NCBI RefSeq assembly: GCF_000708045.1
Contig: NZ_ANIE01000010.1
Coordinates: 1 to 64,000 of the forward strand
From: Marinobacter nitratireducens
GTDB lineage: Bacteria; Pseudomonadota; Gammaproteobacteria; Pseudomonadales; Oleiphilaceae
Length of the DNA: 64,000 bases
Reading direction: 5' to 3'
This document shows, one piece after another, positions 1 to 10,872 of the stretch (positions within the stretch are counted from its first letter, which is position 1; every line of letters starts with the position of its first letter). The notes under the pieces are model-generated. The model was not told the origin of the DNA. It searched no databases and saw only the letters and a program-made list of their open reading frames with translations. Made by a program: the position numbers and the translations under genes.

Positions 1-97
1 ACTGTCAACGACCTTTTTCATTTTATTTTCCAAAGGCTCGGTTTCCACCTATCCAACGCTCAAAAAGCGATCAAAAAAGGCGGAAACCGACCACTCA
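1..97. other. Left-edge non-coding stretch downstream of pssA
   Basis: No coding region is supported here. An 8-bp inverted repeat (39-46 with 82-89) encloses a small second hairpin (CGCT/AGCG) and T-rich runs on the minus strand. It may help end the pssA transcript, but it lacks the compact GC stem followed directly by a U-tract that a strong intrinsic terminator has. Confidence 0.3.
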
Positions 98-937
98 TCA
101 CTGAGCTCGACGGGGCTTTCTTCGAAACAGCGCTCGCACCGGACCAGAAAGCGCGTAGATTAGAAAGCCGACGAACAGGACCGTTGCCGGGTCCAGGGCG
201 ACAACAACAAAGACCAACACAACCAGGAGGATGGCCGCAAAAGGAACCCGCCCGCGAAGGTCGAGATCTTTAAAGCTGCGATAAAGCACGTTACTGACCA
301 TCAATACACCAGCTCCAGCAACTACTACCATGGTCAGAAGCGTAAGCCATGTCGAAGACTCAAACTCGTGAAAACACCAGACAAGCCCTGCAACGCAAGC
401 AGCAGCGGATGGACTGGGCAGCCCAACAAAGAATTTCTTGTCGACAGACCCAATCTGGGTATTGAAGCGCGCAAGTCTCAATGCAGCACCGGCCACATAG
501 ATAAAGGTGATAGCCCAACCAACTTTCCCAAACCCGTTCAGGGACCAGAAAAATGCAACCAGCCCCGGCGCCACACCAAAGGCGACCATGTCAGCCAGCG
601 AGTCGTACTCTTCCCCGAACTTGCTCTGGGTATTGGTCATCCGGGCCACGCGACCGTCTAGGCCATCAAGGATCATAGAGACAAAGATGGCAATGGCCGC
701 ATTATCGAAAACGCCATTGGCAGCTGAGACAATGGCGTAAAAGCCGGAAAAAAGCGACGCCGTCGTCAGCGCATTGGGAAGAAGATAAATTCCTTTGCGC
801 CGCACCGGAGCTCCCCCTACCAACTCTTCCTCTATAACCTCGCCAGCCTCAACTTCGCATTCGGGGTTTGTGTCGGCATCCTTTTTCAACGCATCACCTT
901 TAACGGCAGATTCGTGTTGTTTCTTTTCGTCAGTCAT
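98..937 (-). CDS. pssA: CDP-diacylglycerol--serine O-phosphatidyltransferase
   Basis: Makes phosphatidylserine from CDP-diacylglycerol and serine at the inner membrane, the step before phosphatidylethanolamine. The CDP-alcohol phosphotransferase motif is complete: D91-G-x-D94-G-x2-A98-R99-x8-G108-x3-D112-x3-D116. Several hydrophobic membrane segments follow, and the C-terminus is basic (RRKPRRA). An acidic, hydrophilic N-terminal extension of about 45 residues precedes the first membrane segment. This is the multi-membrane PssA type, not the E. coli peripheral type. It lies downstream of ilvC in the same direction, separated by a clear terminator, so it probably has its own promoter; a pssA next to ilvC is a familiar arrangement in Pseudomonas-like genomes. 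Confidence 0.93.
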   Translation of the reverse strand: MTDEKKQHESAVKGDALKKDADTNPECEVEAGEVIEEELVGGAPVRRKGIYLLPNALTTASLFSGFYAIVSAANGVFDNAAIAIFVSMILDGLDGRVARMTNTQSKFGEEYDSLADMVAFGVAPGLVAFFWSLNGFGKVGWAITFIYVAGAALRLARFNTQIGSVDKKFFVGLPSPSAAACVAGLVWCFHEFESSTWLTLLTMVVVAGAGVLMVSNVLYRSFKDLDLRGRVPFAAILLVVLVFVVVALDPATVLFVGFLIYALSGPVRALFRRKPRRAQ

Positions 938-977
938 TTCCCATTACTCCGGAAAGCATTTGGGCGGAGTATATACG

Positions 978-1006
978 AAAAACGCGGCCTCTCGGGCCGC
1001 GTTTTT
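978..1006 (-). terminator. Intrinsic terminator after ilvC
   Basis: A 12-bp GC-rich inverted repeat (978-989 with 995-1006) has a 5-nt loop and is flanked by A and T runs on both sides. It sits 23 bp past the ilvC stop and would end ilvC transcription before pssA. The flanking runs would let it work in either direction. Confidence 0.85.
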
Positions 1007-1029
1007 CTCAGAACAAGCAGGATACCCGC

Positions 1030-2088
<1,059 letters not shown>

Positions 2089-2109
2089 TCAATTCGATTC
2101 GCTGCCCCG

Positions 2110-2601
2110 TTAAAGGCTCAGTACTTTTTCACCGCGGGCTATTCCGGAAACGCCACTGCGCACTACTTCCAGAACCCCGGCTGTTCCAACCGCCTGAATG
2201 AAGCCATCAAGCTTTTCACTGTCGCCCGCCAACTGAACCGTATACACGGAGCTAGTGACATCCACGATCTGGCCGCGAAAGATATCGACAGTGCGTTTGA
2301 TCTCGGCACGCTGAGAGCCGGTCGCCTTGAGCTTGACGAGCATGAGTTCACGCTCGATGTGAGACCCTTCAGTGAGATCCACAAGCTTCACCACTTCGAT
2401 AAGCTTGTTCAGTTGCTTGGTGATCTGCTCGATAACCTTGTCAGACCCGGTCGTTGTTACCGTCAGACGGGACAGGGTTTCGTCCTCTGTCGGTGCGACG
2501 GTGAGGGTCTCAATGTTGTAGTTGCGCTGAGAGAACAGACCAACCACACGAGACAGAGCACCGGGTTCGTTCTCAAGCAAAACAGAAATGATTCGACGCA
2601 T
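2110..2601 (-). CDS. ilvN: Acetolactate synthase small (regulatory) subunit
   Basis: ACT-domain regulatory subunit that binds the catalytic subunit and confers feedback inhibition by valine. The N-terminal ACT domain begins MRRIISVLLENEPGAL with the RNYNIETLTV segment. The start at 2601 gives 163 residues, the usual length; a frame 10 residues longer would overlap ilvB and begin with non-family sequence. The ATG lies 2 nt beyond the ilvB stop, with a purine-rich GGAGAGGG ribosome site inside the end of ilvB, indicating translational coupling. Orthologues are named ilvH or ilvN depending on genome; both names fit. Confidence 0.95.
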   Translation of the reverse strand: MRRIISVLLENEPGALSRVVGLFSQRNYNIETLTVAPTEDETLSRLTVTTTGSDKVIEQITKQLNKLIEVVKLVDLTEGSHIERELMLVKLKATGSQRAEIKRTVDIFRGQIVDVTSSVYTVQLAGDSEKLDGFIQAVGTAGVLEVVRSGVSGIARGEKVLSL

Positions 2602-2603
2602 AA

Positions 2604-4322
2604 TCACACCCTCTCCGTTTTGCTGAGCCACATGTCCTTCATGGAACCACGGGCGACCTGCATTGGGTATACATGCTCGAAACGGTCAACATAGATATCC
2701 ACAAACACCAACTCGTCTTTCATCGCCAGCACTTCTTTCAGCTTGGACTCCAGATCCGCTTTCTTGTCGATCCGGACACCCTTGTGGCCGTATGATTCTG
2801 CCAGCTTGATGAAATCAGGCAGCGACTCCATGTAGGACTGTGAGTGGCGGGATTCATAGTTCATGTCCTGCCACTGTTTCACCATCCCGAGAGCCTGGTT
2901 GTTCAGATTGATAATCTTGACCGGCAGGTTGTACTGCTTGCACGTAGACAGTTCCTGAATGTTCATCTGGATACTGCCTTCGCCTGTGATACACAGCACT
3001 TCATCATCGGGGTGTGTCAGCTTGATGCCCATGGCTGCCGGCAAGCCGAAGCCCATGGTTCCCAGGCCGCCGGAATTGATCCACCGGTTCGGCTTATCAA
3101 ACTTGTAGTATTGAGCGGCAAACATCTGGTGCTGCCCCACATCGGAGGAGACAAAGGCTTCCCCGTTGGTCAGCCTGCAGAGCATCTCGATGACTTCCTG
3201 AGGCTTAATGACGTCGTCACTGGTTTCATAACGCATGCCATGGAACGCCCGCCACTCTTCGATCTGCTTCCACCAAGAGGCCAGTGCATCTGCATCCGGC
3301 TTCTCTTTACTCTCCTTGACGAGGGACAGCATCTCCTTGAGAACAGCGTCCACCGGGCCAACGATGGGCACATCGGCATCGATGGTTTTGGAGATGGAGG
3401 CCGGGTCAATGTCGATGTGGATGATCCGGGCACCTGGACAGAACTTCTCGGTGGCGTTGGTCACGCGATCATCAAAACGCGCACCGACAGCGAGAATCAG
3501 GTCAGAATGGTGCATGGCCATGTTTGACTCATAAGTACCATGCATCCCCAGCCAGCCCAGGTGCTGCTTGTCGCTGGCCGGATAGCAGCCAATACCCATC
3601 AGGGTGTTGGTGATCGGATACCCCAGCATACGCACCAGCTCGGTGAGCTGATCTGACGCCTTGCCCAGAATGACACCACCACCGGCATATATGACCGGAC
3701 GACGGGCCGCCAGGAGCATGTCCACAGCCTTCTTGATCTGACCGGCATGCCCGCGAATCGCAGGGTTATAGGAGCGCAGCTTGACCTTCTTCGGATACGC
3801 GTACTCATACCGCTCGTTGGGCGTGGTCATATCCTTCGGGATATCGACGACGACCGGACCGGGACGGCCTGTAGCGGCAATGTAATACGCCTTACGGATG
3901 ACTTCCGGAATTTCCTCCGGATGACGAACGGAAAGGTTATGCTTAACAACGGGACGGGACACACCAATCATGTCCGTTTCCTGGAACGCATCCTCACCAA
4001 TCAGCGTGGACGCGACCTGACCGCACAGAACCACCATGGGGATGGAATCCATAAAAGCGGTGGCAATGCCGGTAATCGTGTTGGTGGCTCCAGGACCCGA
4101 GGTCACCAGTACGGTACCTGGTTTTCCGGTTGCACGGGCGTAGCCGTCGGCCATATGGACCGCCGCCTGTTCGTGCCGTACCAGAATATGCTTGACTTTG
4201 TCCTGCCTGAACAGCGCATCATAAATATGAAGAGCCGCACCACCCGGATAGCCGTATATGTATTCGATGCCCTCATCCTGCAGGGAACGAATCAGCATAT
4301 CGGCGCCAGACAATAACTCCAC
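2604..4322 (-). CDS. ilvB: Acetolactate synthase large (catalytic) subunit
   Basis: Thiamine diphosphate-, Mg- and FAD-dependent enzyme condensing pyruvate with pyruvate or 2-oxobutyrate in branched-chain amino acid synthesis. It has 572 residues, with the catalytic glutamate at E51 in [15 protein letters not shown], the ThDP-binding segment beginning [12 protein letters not shown], and the conserved SGPGATN segment. The start is a GTG at 4322; the resulting [10 protein letters not shown] matches the N-terminus I recall for Pseudomonas-type IlvI. It is first in ilvB-ilvN-ilvC and is preceded by a long structured leader (see 4323-4617). Also called ilvI. Confidence 0.95.
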   Translation of the reverse strand: MELLSGADMLIRSLQDEGIEYIYGYPGGAALHIYDALFRQDKVKHILVRHEQAAVHMADGYARATGKPGTVLVTSGPGATNTITGIATAFMDSIPMVVLCGQVASTLIGEDAFQETDMIGVSRPVVKHNLSVRHPEEIPEVIRKAYYIAATGRPGPVVVDIPKDMTTPNERYEYAYPKKVKLRSYNPAIRGHAGQIKKAVDMLLAARRPVIYAGGGVILGKASDQLTELVRMLGYPITNTLMGIGCYPASDKQHLGWLGMHGTYESNMAMHHSDLILAVGARFDDRVTNATEKFCPGARIIHIDIDPASISKTIDADVPIVGPVDAVLKEMLSLVKESKEKPDADALASWWKQIEEWRAFHGMRYETSDDVIKPQEVIEMLCRLTNGEAFVSSDVGQHQMFAAQYYKFDKPNRWINSGGLGTMGFGLPAAMGIKLTHPDDEVLCITGEGSIQMNIQELSTCKQYNLPVKIINLNNQALGMVKQWQDMNYESRHSQSYMESLPDFIKLAESYGHKGVRIDKKADLESKLKEVLAMKDELVFVDIYVDRFEHVYPMQVARGSMKDMWLSKTERV

Positions 4323-4617
4323 GGTTTTCTACCCTCTTCTACGAGTGAATGAGCCGGGAATACTCCCGGTTGCCTGGATTCGCGGTGTCCTTGCTTCTTT
4401 TGAAAGCGGAACCAGCTGCTCCTCCACACCTTGAACTAAAGAGGTTGTCTCCTGGCCGGTCGGCCTCCTGAGGGTTGCGGAGAACGACCAATCAACGGGT
4501 TGCACGTAAGCAACAACCAACAAGCACCGGGAACCGGCGCCTAATAAGTGTGGTGATTAACGGGGATACTCGCTCGGGATTGCCTGCCGAATTAACCCCA
4601 GTTTCAGGCAATCGCCA
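4323..4617 (-). promoter_or_regulatory. Structured 5' leader of ilvBN, possible attenuator
   Basis: About 290 nt lie between a candidate promoter and the ilvB start. Reading on the minus strand there are a 9-bp perfect stem (4605-4613 with 4578-4586, 18-nt loop), a 7-bp stem with 3-nt loop (4534-4540 with 4524-4530, one G-U pair), and a 6-bp stem with 4-nt loop (4364-4369 with 4354-4359). Just after the second stem is a run rich in Val and Leu codons (GTG CTT GTT, or TTG TTG GTT GTT in another frame), with no convincing ribosome site. Leader-peptide attenuation or a structured cis-regulatory RNA is an inference. The rest of the 506-nt gap holds no gene I can support. Confidence 0.4.
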
Positions 4618-4645
4618 ATTCTGACAGCGCGAAACTCCCTGTCAA
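4618..4645 (-). promoter_or_regulatory. Candidate sigma-70 promoter for ilvBN
   Basis: A perfect TTGACA (4640-4645) is followed after 16 bp by CAGAAT (4618-4623; 4 of 6 match). It would start transcription near 4611, just at the first leader hairpin, which is the geometry expected of an attenuated operon. Confidence 0.4.
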
Positions 4646-4828
4646 TAGGCGACGGAGCTTTATCGCTTCAATATCGCCAAAGGTCTGCCATACTTGAGGT
4701 AAATTTTGTATGGAGTTTTGAAACAGGCGGAGGAAAATTGCCCGTCGCAATGGCACTATACAATCTCACAAGGAAACAATGGTCCCGGAGAGACAGGCTC
4801 ATATTGCCCCGGGGAGCAGTAACCCACG

Positions 4829-5311
4829 ATGAGTAGATCCATGAACAGAAAGATCCTGACGCTGACCCTGTTACTGGCCGCCACACCGGGTATTGCCATG
4901 AGTGCCTCGGTATACAAGTGGACCGACGAAGATGGAGTAACCCATTTCGGGGACAGACACCCGACTGGCAAGAAATCCGAATTGGTGAATGTGCGCTCTG
5001 GCACCTCGTCCAAGTCCGCTTCTGACAGGGCCACGCCCCAGGAGCGTGTGAGCGAAATGGAAGAACGGCAGAAGACTGAGGCCGAACAACGCCGCGAAAC
5101 CGCTCAGGAAGAGGCTCGCAGAAAACAGCGCGAAGCGAACTGCGCGACGGCTCGATCCAACCTCGAGATGATTAACAGCAATGCCCGTATTCGTGTAGAG
5201 GAAAACGGAGAACAACGGTACCTGTCGCCTGAAGAAATCGCGGAGCAACGCCAGCGATTCGAGGAGATCGCGGACGAAAGCTGCGGCCCTGAGAAAACCG
5301 GCAGCGAATAA
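4829..5311 (+). CDS. DUF4124 domain-containing secreted protein
   Basis: Function unknown. An N-terminal signal peptide (MNRKILTLTLLLAATPG...) is followed by the short DUF4124 domain, recognisable as VYKWTDEDGVTHFGDRHP. After that comes a charged, Glu/Arg/Gln-rich segment (about residues 65-115) predicted to be helical or coiled coil, and a tail with two cysteines (NCATAR and DESCGP). Such proteins are common, small and periplasmic in gammaproteobacteria. The ATG at 4829 was kept, with GGGGAG 12 nt upstream; an in-frame ATG at 4841 would give a tidier signal peptide. It is a single gene, divergent from ilvB and convergent with clpB. Confidence 0.75.
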   Translation: MSRSMNRKILTLTLLLAATPGIAMSASVYKWTDEDGVTHFGDRHPTGKKSELVNVRSGTSSKSASDRATPQERVSEMEERQKTEAEQRRETAQEEARRKQREANCATARSNLEMINSNARIRVEENGEQRYLSPEEIAEQRQRFEEIADESCGPEKTGSE

Positions 5312-5327
5312 CTGCCAACACAACCAG

Positions 5328-5359
5328 AAAGGCCGGCTCTGAATCAGAACCGGCCTTTT
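5328..5359. terminator. Bidirectional terminator between the DUF4124 gene and clpB
   Basis: A 15-bp imperfect inverted repeat (AAAGGCCGG with CCGGCCTTTT at the ends, one internal mismatch) has A and T tracts on its outer sides. It lies between two convergent genes and can serve both. Confidence 0.8.
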
Positions 5360-5373
5360 GTCTCCCTGGTCTG

Positions 5374-7950
5374 TCAGGCCTTGCCAAATTCCAGCTTGTG
5401 GTCCTTGACGGTCCCGCGAATGGTATCACCGGGCACGAACTCTCCCTGTAAAAGCATCTGAGCCAGTGGATTCTCGATCATCCGCTGAATCGCCCGCTTG
5501 AGTGGCCGCGCACCGTATACCGGGTCGTAACCAACTTCGGCAAGCAACTCCATGGCCGCGTCGTCAAGCGCAAGCTTCATGTCCTGATCTTTGAGACGCT
5601 TGCTCAGCGATTCGATCTGTATCCGGGCAATGCCCTGAATCTGGCTTTCGGCCAGAGGATGGAAAACAACCACTTCATCCACACGGTTGATGAACTCCGG
5701 TCGGAAGTGAGTGCCCACTACCTCCATCACCGCGTTCTTCATGGACTCGTAGTTCTCTTCTCCCGCCTGCTGCTGGATGATGTCTGAACCCAGGTTAGAG
5801 GTCATCACCACAACGGTATTCCGGAAGTCGACCGTTCTGCCCTGGCCGTCAGTGAGCCGACCGTCTTCCAGGACCTGCAACAGGATATTGAAGACATCCG
5901 GATGCGCCTTTTCCACCTCATCCAGAAGGAGGACTGAATAGGGACGACGACGAACCGCCTCCGTAAGGTAGCCGCCTTCCTCGTAACCAACGTAGCCCGG
6001 GGGCGCACCAATCAGCCGTGCCACGGAATGCTTCTCCATGAACTCCGACATATCGATCCGGACCATGGCCTCTTCGGTGTCGAACAGGAACGATGCCAGC
6101 GCCTTACAGAGCTCCGTTTTACCGACACCCGTTGGCCCAAGGAACAGGAAGGAACCATTTGGCCGATTGGGATCCGCCAGCCCTGCTCGGGAGCGACGAA
6201 CGGCATTGGAAACCGCTTCGACGGCTTCATTCTGACCGATGACCCGGCCATGGAGGGCCTCCTCCATCCGCATCAGCTTGTCCCGCTCTCCTTCAAGCAT
6301 CTTGGACACCGGGATACCGGTCCACTTGGAGACAATCTCAGCAATTTCTTCATCGGTCACCCGATTACGGAGCAGCTTCATTTCCATCATTTCAGCCTGG
6401 CTGGCCATATCCAGCTGACGCTCAAGTTCCGGAATCTGCCCATACTGAAGCTCGGACATCTTGCCCAAGTCCCCCGAGCGACGGGCATTTTCAAGGTCGA
6501 TACGCGCCTGCTCCAGCTGACTCTTGATCTTCTGGGAGCCATGCAGAGCCGCCTTTTCCGTATTCCAGACTTCCTCCAGATCAGCGTACTCACGCTCCAC
6601 GTTTGAAATAACGCCACTCAACTCTTCCAGGCGCTTCTTGGAAGCCGCATCCGTTTCCTTTTTGAGCGCTTCCCGCTCAATTTTCAGCTGGATCAAGCGA
6701 CGCTCCAGACGATCCAATGCTTCCGGCTTGGAATCCATTTCCATACGGATCTGACTGGCCGCCTCGTCCACCAGATCAATGGCTTTGTCCGGCAACTGTC
6801 GATCAGTAATGTAGCGATGAGAGAGCTTGGCGGCTGCAATGATGGCGCCGTCTGTAACCTCAACCCCGTGGTGGACCTCATAGCGCTCCTTCAGACCGCG
6901 CAGGATAGCGATGGTGTCTTCCTCGCTGGGCTCCGTAACCAACACCTTCTGGAAGCGACGCTCCAGGGCGGCGTCTTTTTCAATGTTCTCGCGATATTCA
7001 TCCAGGGTGGTTGCACCCACGCAGTGAAGCTCACCACGCGCCAGGGCAGGCTTGAGCATGTTGCCCGCGTCCATGGACCCCTCGGCTTTACCGGCCCCCA
7101 CCATGGTGTGGATTTCGTCGATAAAGAGAATAATCTGACCTTCCTGTTTGGCCAGTTCGTTAAGTACCGCCTTCAGGCGCTCTTCGAACTCGCCGCGGAA
7201 CTTGGCACCAGCAATCAGCGCACCCATGTCCAGCGACAGAACTTTCTTGTCTTTCAGGCCATCCGGCACCTCGCCATTCACAATCCGCTGGGCCAGTCCT
7301 TCAACAATGGCGGTTTTACCCACGCCCGGCTCGCCGATCAGGACCGGGTTGTTCTTGCGACGGCGCTGCAGAACCTGAATGGTCCGTCGAATCTCGTCAT
7401 CACGCCCGATGACCGGATCCAGCTTGCCGGACTCTGCACGCTCAGTCAGGTCAATGGTGTACTTGGAAAGTGCCTGCCGGTTTTCTTCAGCACCCGCGTC
7501 ATTGACGCTCTCGCCACCCCGAACTTCGTCAATGGCTTTCTCCAGGGCCACCTTGTCTACGCCCTGCTCCCGCAAAACGCGCCCGAGCGTTCCCCGATCT
7601 TCCAATGCCGCCAGCAGCATCAGTTCGCTGGAAATAAACTGGTCCTTACGCTTCTGAGCCAGCTTGTCCGCAATATTGAAAAGCCTTCCCATGTCGTTGG
7701 ACATGGAGACATCGCCCGCGGAGCCTTTGACTTCCGGAAGGTTTTCTATTTCACGGGCCACCGCCTGGCCAATGCGACCCGGTTCAGCGCCCGCCTGCTT
7801 CAACAGCGGCTTTACCGAACTGCCGTCCTGATCCAAGAGCGCCTGCATCAAGTGCAAGGGCTCGATGAAATTGTGGTCTTTGCCGACGGCAAGAGACTGG
7901 GCATCCGCCAAAGCGGTCTGTAGCCGACTGGTCAGTTTGTCGATTCTCAT
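5374..7950 (-). CDS. clpB: ATP-dependent disaggregase ClpB
   Basis: Hsp100 AAA+ chaperone that, with DnaK, pulls polypeptides out of aggregates. At 858 residues it is full length. The N-terminal Clp repeat domain covers about 1-145. The first nucleotide-binding domain has Walker A GEPGVGKT at 206-213 and Walker B LFIDEIH. The coiled-coil middle domain is present at about 400-530, and the second domain has GPTGVGKTE followed by [12 protein letters not shown]. The start ATG has GGGGAT upstream. A good sigma-32-type promoter lies at 8032-8058. It is a single-gene unit ended by the 5328-5359 terminator. Confidence 0.97.
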   Translation of the reverse strand: MRIDKLTSRLQTALADAQSLAVGKDHNFIEPLHLMQALLDQDGSSVKPLLKQAGAEPGRIGQAVAREIENLPEVKGSAGDVSMSNDMGRLFNIADKLAQKRKDQFISSELMLLAALEDRGTLGRVLREQGVDKVALEKAIDEVRGGESVNDAGAEENRQALSKYTIDLTERAESGKLDPVIGRDDEIRRTIQVLQRRRKNNPVLIGEPGVGKTAIVEGLAQRIVNGEVPDGLKDKKVLSLDMGALIAGAKFRGEFEERLKAVLNELAKQEGQIILFIDEIHTMVGAGKAEGSMDAGNMLKPALARGELHCVGATTLDEYRENIEKDAALERRFQKVLVTEPSEEDTIAILRGLKERYEVHHGVEVTDGAIIAAAKLSHRYITDRQLPDKAIDLVDEAASQIRMEMDSKPEALDRLERRLIQLKIEREALKKETDAASKKRLEELSGVISNVEREYADLEEVWNTEKAALHGSQKIKSQLEQARIDLENARRSGDLGKMSELQYGQIPELERQLDMASQAEMMEMKLLRNRVTDEEIAEIVSKWTGIPVSKMLEGERDKLMRMEEALHGRVIGQNEAVEAVSNAVRRSRAGLADPNRPNGSFLFLGPTGVGKTELCKALASFLFDTEEAMVRIDMSEFMEKHSVARLIGAPPGYVGYEEGGYLTEAVRRRPYSVLLLDEVEKAHPDVFNILLQVLEDGRLTDGQGRTVDFRNTVVVMTSNLGSDIIQQQAGEENYESMKNAVMEVVGTHFRPEFINRVDEVVVFHPLAESQIQGIARIQIESLSKRLKDQDMKLALDDAAMELLAEVGYDPVYGARPLKRAIQRMIENPLAQMLLQGEFVPGDTIRGTVKDHKLEFGKA

Positions 7951-8031
7951 ACACTCTTATCCCCAATTCCTGGCGAATGTTCGGGCGAGTCGAGTTGACT
8001 CGGGCGACATCCGGTTTGATATGCATTTAAA

Positions 8032-8058
8032 TGTAGGGGCAAGTCGAGGGACTTCAAG
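8032..8058 (-). promoter_or_regulatory. Heat-shock (sigma-32) promoter for clpB
   Basis: CTTGAA (8053-8058) is followed 13 bp later by CCCCTACA (8032-8039), close to the sigma-32 consensus CTTGAA-N(11-15)-CCCCATnT. The clpB start lies about 75 nt further on. The spacer and the C-rich -10 element make this the clearest specialised promoter in the window. Confidence 0.7.
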
Positions 8059-8120
8059 CGGATCAACACGCAAACCGTCAGAAAGTTGACGGACGTCAGG
8101 TAGGGAGCCGGACGCCCGCA

Positions 8121-8882
8121 TCAGGCACGAAGCCAGATCAGCGACGCCATCCGACCCGTCCGACCATCACGGCGATAAGAGAAAAATCGGGGAACATCCT
8201 GCACGGTGCAATAGCCACCACCCGAAATAACGTTAACGCCGGATCGGGTGAGCCGTTGCCGGGCCAGCAGATAGATATCAGCCAAGTAGTGGCCGGGACG
8301 CACGTCTGAGGCGGTAAACGCCCTGTCCGCATCCGGATCATCAGCCACAAAGGCTACCCTGACTTCCGGGCCAACCTCGAACGCAGCCGGTCCGATCGCC
8401 GGCCCGAGCCAGGCCATGAGCCGTTCGGGTGGCACATCCATGGCCTTCACCAGGTTCTCGACAACGCCTCCTGCGAGACTCCGCCAGCCCGCATGGGCAG
8501 CACCAACGACCGTACCATCGCAATCACACAGCAAGACCGGCAAGCAGTCAGCTGTCAGGATCGCACAGACCATTCCCGGGGTCCTGGTATAGGCCGCATC
8601 GGCATCAGGCTTAGGCTTACCAGTGAACGATGCCTCGATTTCAATACCATCGGTTCCATGCACCTGGTTCAACCAAGCAATACGGCTTGCCTCAACACCT
8701 GCGACCCTGGCGAGGAGTGCTCGATTACATTCCACATCCTCCAGGCGATCACCCACGTGATCCCCCAGGTTCAGGCTGTCCCAAGGCGCACGGCTGACGC
8801 CACCGAGCCGGGTCGAACACAGTGCTCGGACATTATCTGGCGCTGACCAGTCCGGTCTCAGCAACTCAGGCTCAGAACTCAT
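8121..8882 (-). CDS. pgeF: Peptidoglycan editing factor / purine nucleoside phosphorylase YfiH family
   Basis: YfiH (PgeF, formerly DUF152 or laccase-domain) protein. Family members act on purine nucleosides and, in E. coli, prevent misincorporation of serine in muropeptides. The metal-binding and catalytic His/Cys residues are visible in LNQVHGTD, LTADCLPVL and AAHAGWRSLAGG, plus the C-terminal YCTVQDVPRFFSYRRDG. The 253-residue length is typical. The ATG overlaps the 3' end of rluD by 11 nt, so the two are translationally coupled, an arrangement also found in Pseudomonas and E. coli. Confidence 0.92.
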   Translation of the reverse strand: MSSEPELLRPDWSAPDNVRALCSTRLGGVSRAPWDSLNLGDHVGDRLEDVECNRALLARVAGVEASRIAWLNQVHGTDGIEIEASFTGKPKPDADAAYTRTPGMVCAILTADCLPVLLCDCDGTVVGAAHAGWRSLAGGVVENLVKAMDVPPERLMAWLGPAIGPAAFEVGPEVRVAFVADDPDADRAFTASDVRPGHYLADIYLLARQRLTRSGVNVISGGGYCTVQDVPRFFSYRRDGRTGRMASLIWLRA

Positions 8883-9849
8883 GGCTTTCCAGCACGTGCA
8901 CGTGCTCTCTCAGTGCGGCGAGAAGCTTGACCATATCCTCCGGCAGCGGAGTTTCCCACGTCATCTCTTCGCCGGTCTCCGGATGTTCCAGGGTCAGTTG
9001 CCTGGCATGCAGGGCCTGCCGATCAAATTCACCCAGGGCTTGCCGCAGCTCTTCTGTCGCACCTTTGGGCAGCCGCATCCGTCCGCCGTACACCGGGTCT
9101 CCCACCAATGCATGCTTGATGTGGGCCATGTGCACCCGAATCTGATGGGTACGGCCGCTTTCCAGTTTGCAGCGAACATGGGTGTGGGCGGCGAATCGTT
9201 CAATCAGACGATAATGGGTAACGGCGGATTTGCCAGAAGGAACGACTGCCATTTTCTTACGCTCGCGGGGATGGCGGCCGATTGGCGCATCGACGGTCCC
9301 GCCACCGGTCAGCGTTCCGACAACCACGGCCTCATACACACGCCCCATGGTCCGATCCTGCAGCTGGTCAACCAGCGAGGTGTGGGCAATCAGGCTGCGG
9401 GCGACAACCATGATGCCGGAGGTGTCTTTATCGAGACGGTGCACAATGCCCGCTCTCGGCAAATTTTCCACCTCCGGCGCGTGGGCCAGTACCGCATTCA
9501 CGAGGGTTCCGGCTGCATGACCGGCCGCCGGGTGGACCACCAGGCCAGCCGGTTTGTTGATAACCAGCAGGTGCTCATCCTCGTAGACAATATCGAGCTC
9601 TATTTCCTCGGCTTCCCAGGTAACCTGGACTTCCGGTTCAGCATCCAGCACCAGCTGATCATCCAGCATGACCTTGTCTCTGGGCTTACACTTGCGACCG
9701 TTCACCGTGAGCGATCCGGCCTTGATCCATGACTGGATTCTGGAGCGGGAATGTTCCGGCATCAGTTCAGCCGCTGCCTGATCCAGGCGACGATCACTCA
9801 GTTCCGGTGGCACGACAAAACTGGCGGTAATTCGATTTTCAGATGACAT
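8872..9849 (-). CDS. rluD: 23S rRNA pseudouridine(1911/1915/1917) synthase RluD
   Basis: Isomerises uridines in helix 69 of 23S rRNA, important for ribosome assembly and termination. An N-terminal S4 RNA-binding domain (about residues 18-80) precedes the RluA-type catalytic domain, with the nucleophile D140 in HRLDKDTSG and the conserved INKPAGLVVHP. At 325 residues the length is normal. It is divergent from bamD and overlaps pgeF downstream. Confidence 0.95.
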   Translation of the reverse strand: MSSENRITASFVVPPELSDRRLDQAAAELMPEHSRSRIQSWIKAGSLTVNGRKCKPRDKVMLDDQLVLDAEPEVQVTWEAEEIELDIVYEDEHLLVINKPAGLVVHPAAGHAAGTLVNAVLAHAPEVENLPRAGIVHRLDKDTSGIMVVARSLIAHTSLVDQLQDRTMGRVYEAVVVGTLTGGGTVDAPIGRHPRERKKMAVVPSGKSAVTHYRLIERFAAHTHVRCKLESGRTHQIRVHMAHIKHALVGDPVYGGRMRLPKGATEELRQALGEFDRQALHARQLTLEHPETGEEMTWETPLPEDMVKLLAALREHVHVLESHEF

Positions 9850-9984
9850 TGAGCCCCCGGGGCCAGTGTGTGTTACGTTTCAGATAGAATTTTCCAAGAA
9901 ATCGGCCACGCTCTGCACATAGGGCGTCTTCCCCGCTACAATGGCCGCTCTTTCGAATTTATCGACATTATACGGGAATCCGGC

Positions 9985-10818
9985 ATGAGTTCAGTTGTCC
10001 GTTTACTGCTAATGAGCACATTGGTGGCTATGATCAGCGCCTGCGCCTCAAACAATCAGGAAGAGGTACTGCCGGAGGAGACCTATTACGACAACGCCCG
10101 CGAAGCGATGGATTCCGGCAACTTCAACGAAGCGGAACAGAATCTGGACGCTCTGGAAACCTACTACCCGTTCGGTCGCTATGCGGAGCAGGCTCAGCTC
10201 GATCTGATCTACGCCCGCTACCAGAATCTCGACCTTGAAGGAGCCCGGGCTGCTTCGGACCGATTCCTTCGATTGAACCCCCAGAGTGACCATGCCGATT
10301 ACGCACTTTATTTGCGGGGGCTCGCCTCCTACAACCTGGATGTAGGCCTGGCTGCCAGGTACTTCCCTGTCGATGTGTCCGCCAGAAATCCCGGCGAGCA
10401 ACTGCAGTCATTCCGGGACTTTTCCGAGCTTCTCAACCGTTACCCGGACAGCCAGTACGCGGCGGATGCACGCCAGCGCATGATTGCTATCCGCAACCGG
10501 ATGGCAGAGCTTGAACTCCATGTCGCCCGTTACTACATCAAGCGGGAGGCCTACATCGCCGCCAACAACCGCGCCCGCTATGTGGTGGAAAAGTTCCCGA
10601 CCTCACCAGCGACAGAAGAAGCGCTGATCATCCTGGCCGAAACCTTCCGCTTCATGGACCTTAATAAAGGGGCTGACGATGCGGTCGCCATGCTGAAGAA
10701 GAACTTCCCCAATAGCGATGCCTTCGACGAAGATGGATCCTTTAAAGCTGACATGCTGAAGCGGGAGGATCGCTCCCTTTCCAGTGTTGTTACCTTTGGC
10801 CTGATGGGCGACGAGTAA
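9985..10818 (+). CDS. bamD: Outer membrane protein assembly factor BamD (lipoprotein)
   Basis: TPR lipoprotein of the BAM complex that inserts beta-barrel proteins into the outer membrane. The signal peptide ends at a lipobox with the lipidated C20 (MISAC). TPR-type helical pairs start at about residue 35 (YYDNAREAMDSGNFNEAEQNL). The start was set at 9985 (MSSVVRLLL); longer in-frame sequence upstream has no ribosome site and would bury the signal peptide. Formerly comL. It is divergent from rluD and convergent with nadE, the same order I recall around P. aeruginosa comL. Confidence 0.94.
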   Translation: MSSVVRLLLMSTLVAMISACASNNQEEVLPEETYYDNAREAMDSGNFNEAEQNLDALETYYPFGRYAEQAQLDLIYARYQNLDLEGARAASDRFLRLNPQSDHADYALYLRGLASYNLDVGLAARYFPVDVSARNPGEQLQSFRDFSELLNRYPDSQYAADARQRMIAIRNRMAELELHVARYYIKREAYIAANNRARYVVEKFPTSPATEEALIILAETFRFMDLNKGADDAVAMLKKNFPNSDAFDEDGSFKADMLKREDRSLSSVVTFGLMGDE

Positions 10819-10828
10819 AACCGAGAGT

Positions 10829-10851
10829 GCCAGGCGCCGATGCCGCCTGGC
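10829..10851. terminator. Hairpin between convergent bamD and nadE
   Basis: A perfect 8-bp GC-rich stem (10829-10836 with 10844-10851) has a 7-nt loop. The T-tract is weak on both strands (TTTTAC about 10 nt beyond on the minus strand), so termination is plausible but not certain. Confidence 0.45.
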
Positions 10852-10872
10852 TTCACTGCCCACCTTATTCAG

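Noticed and set aside
4329..4523. 64-codon frame with a TTG start in the ilvB leader
   Set aside because: No ribosome site and no family; only its first Val/Leu codons are of interest as a possible attenuator, noted under the leader.
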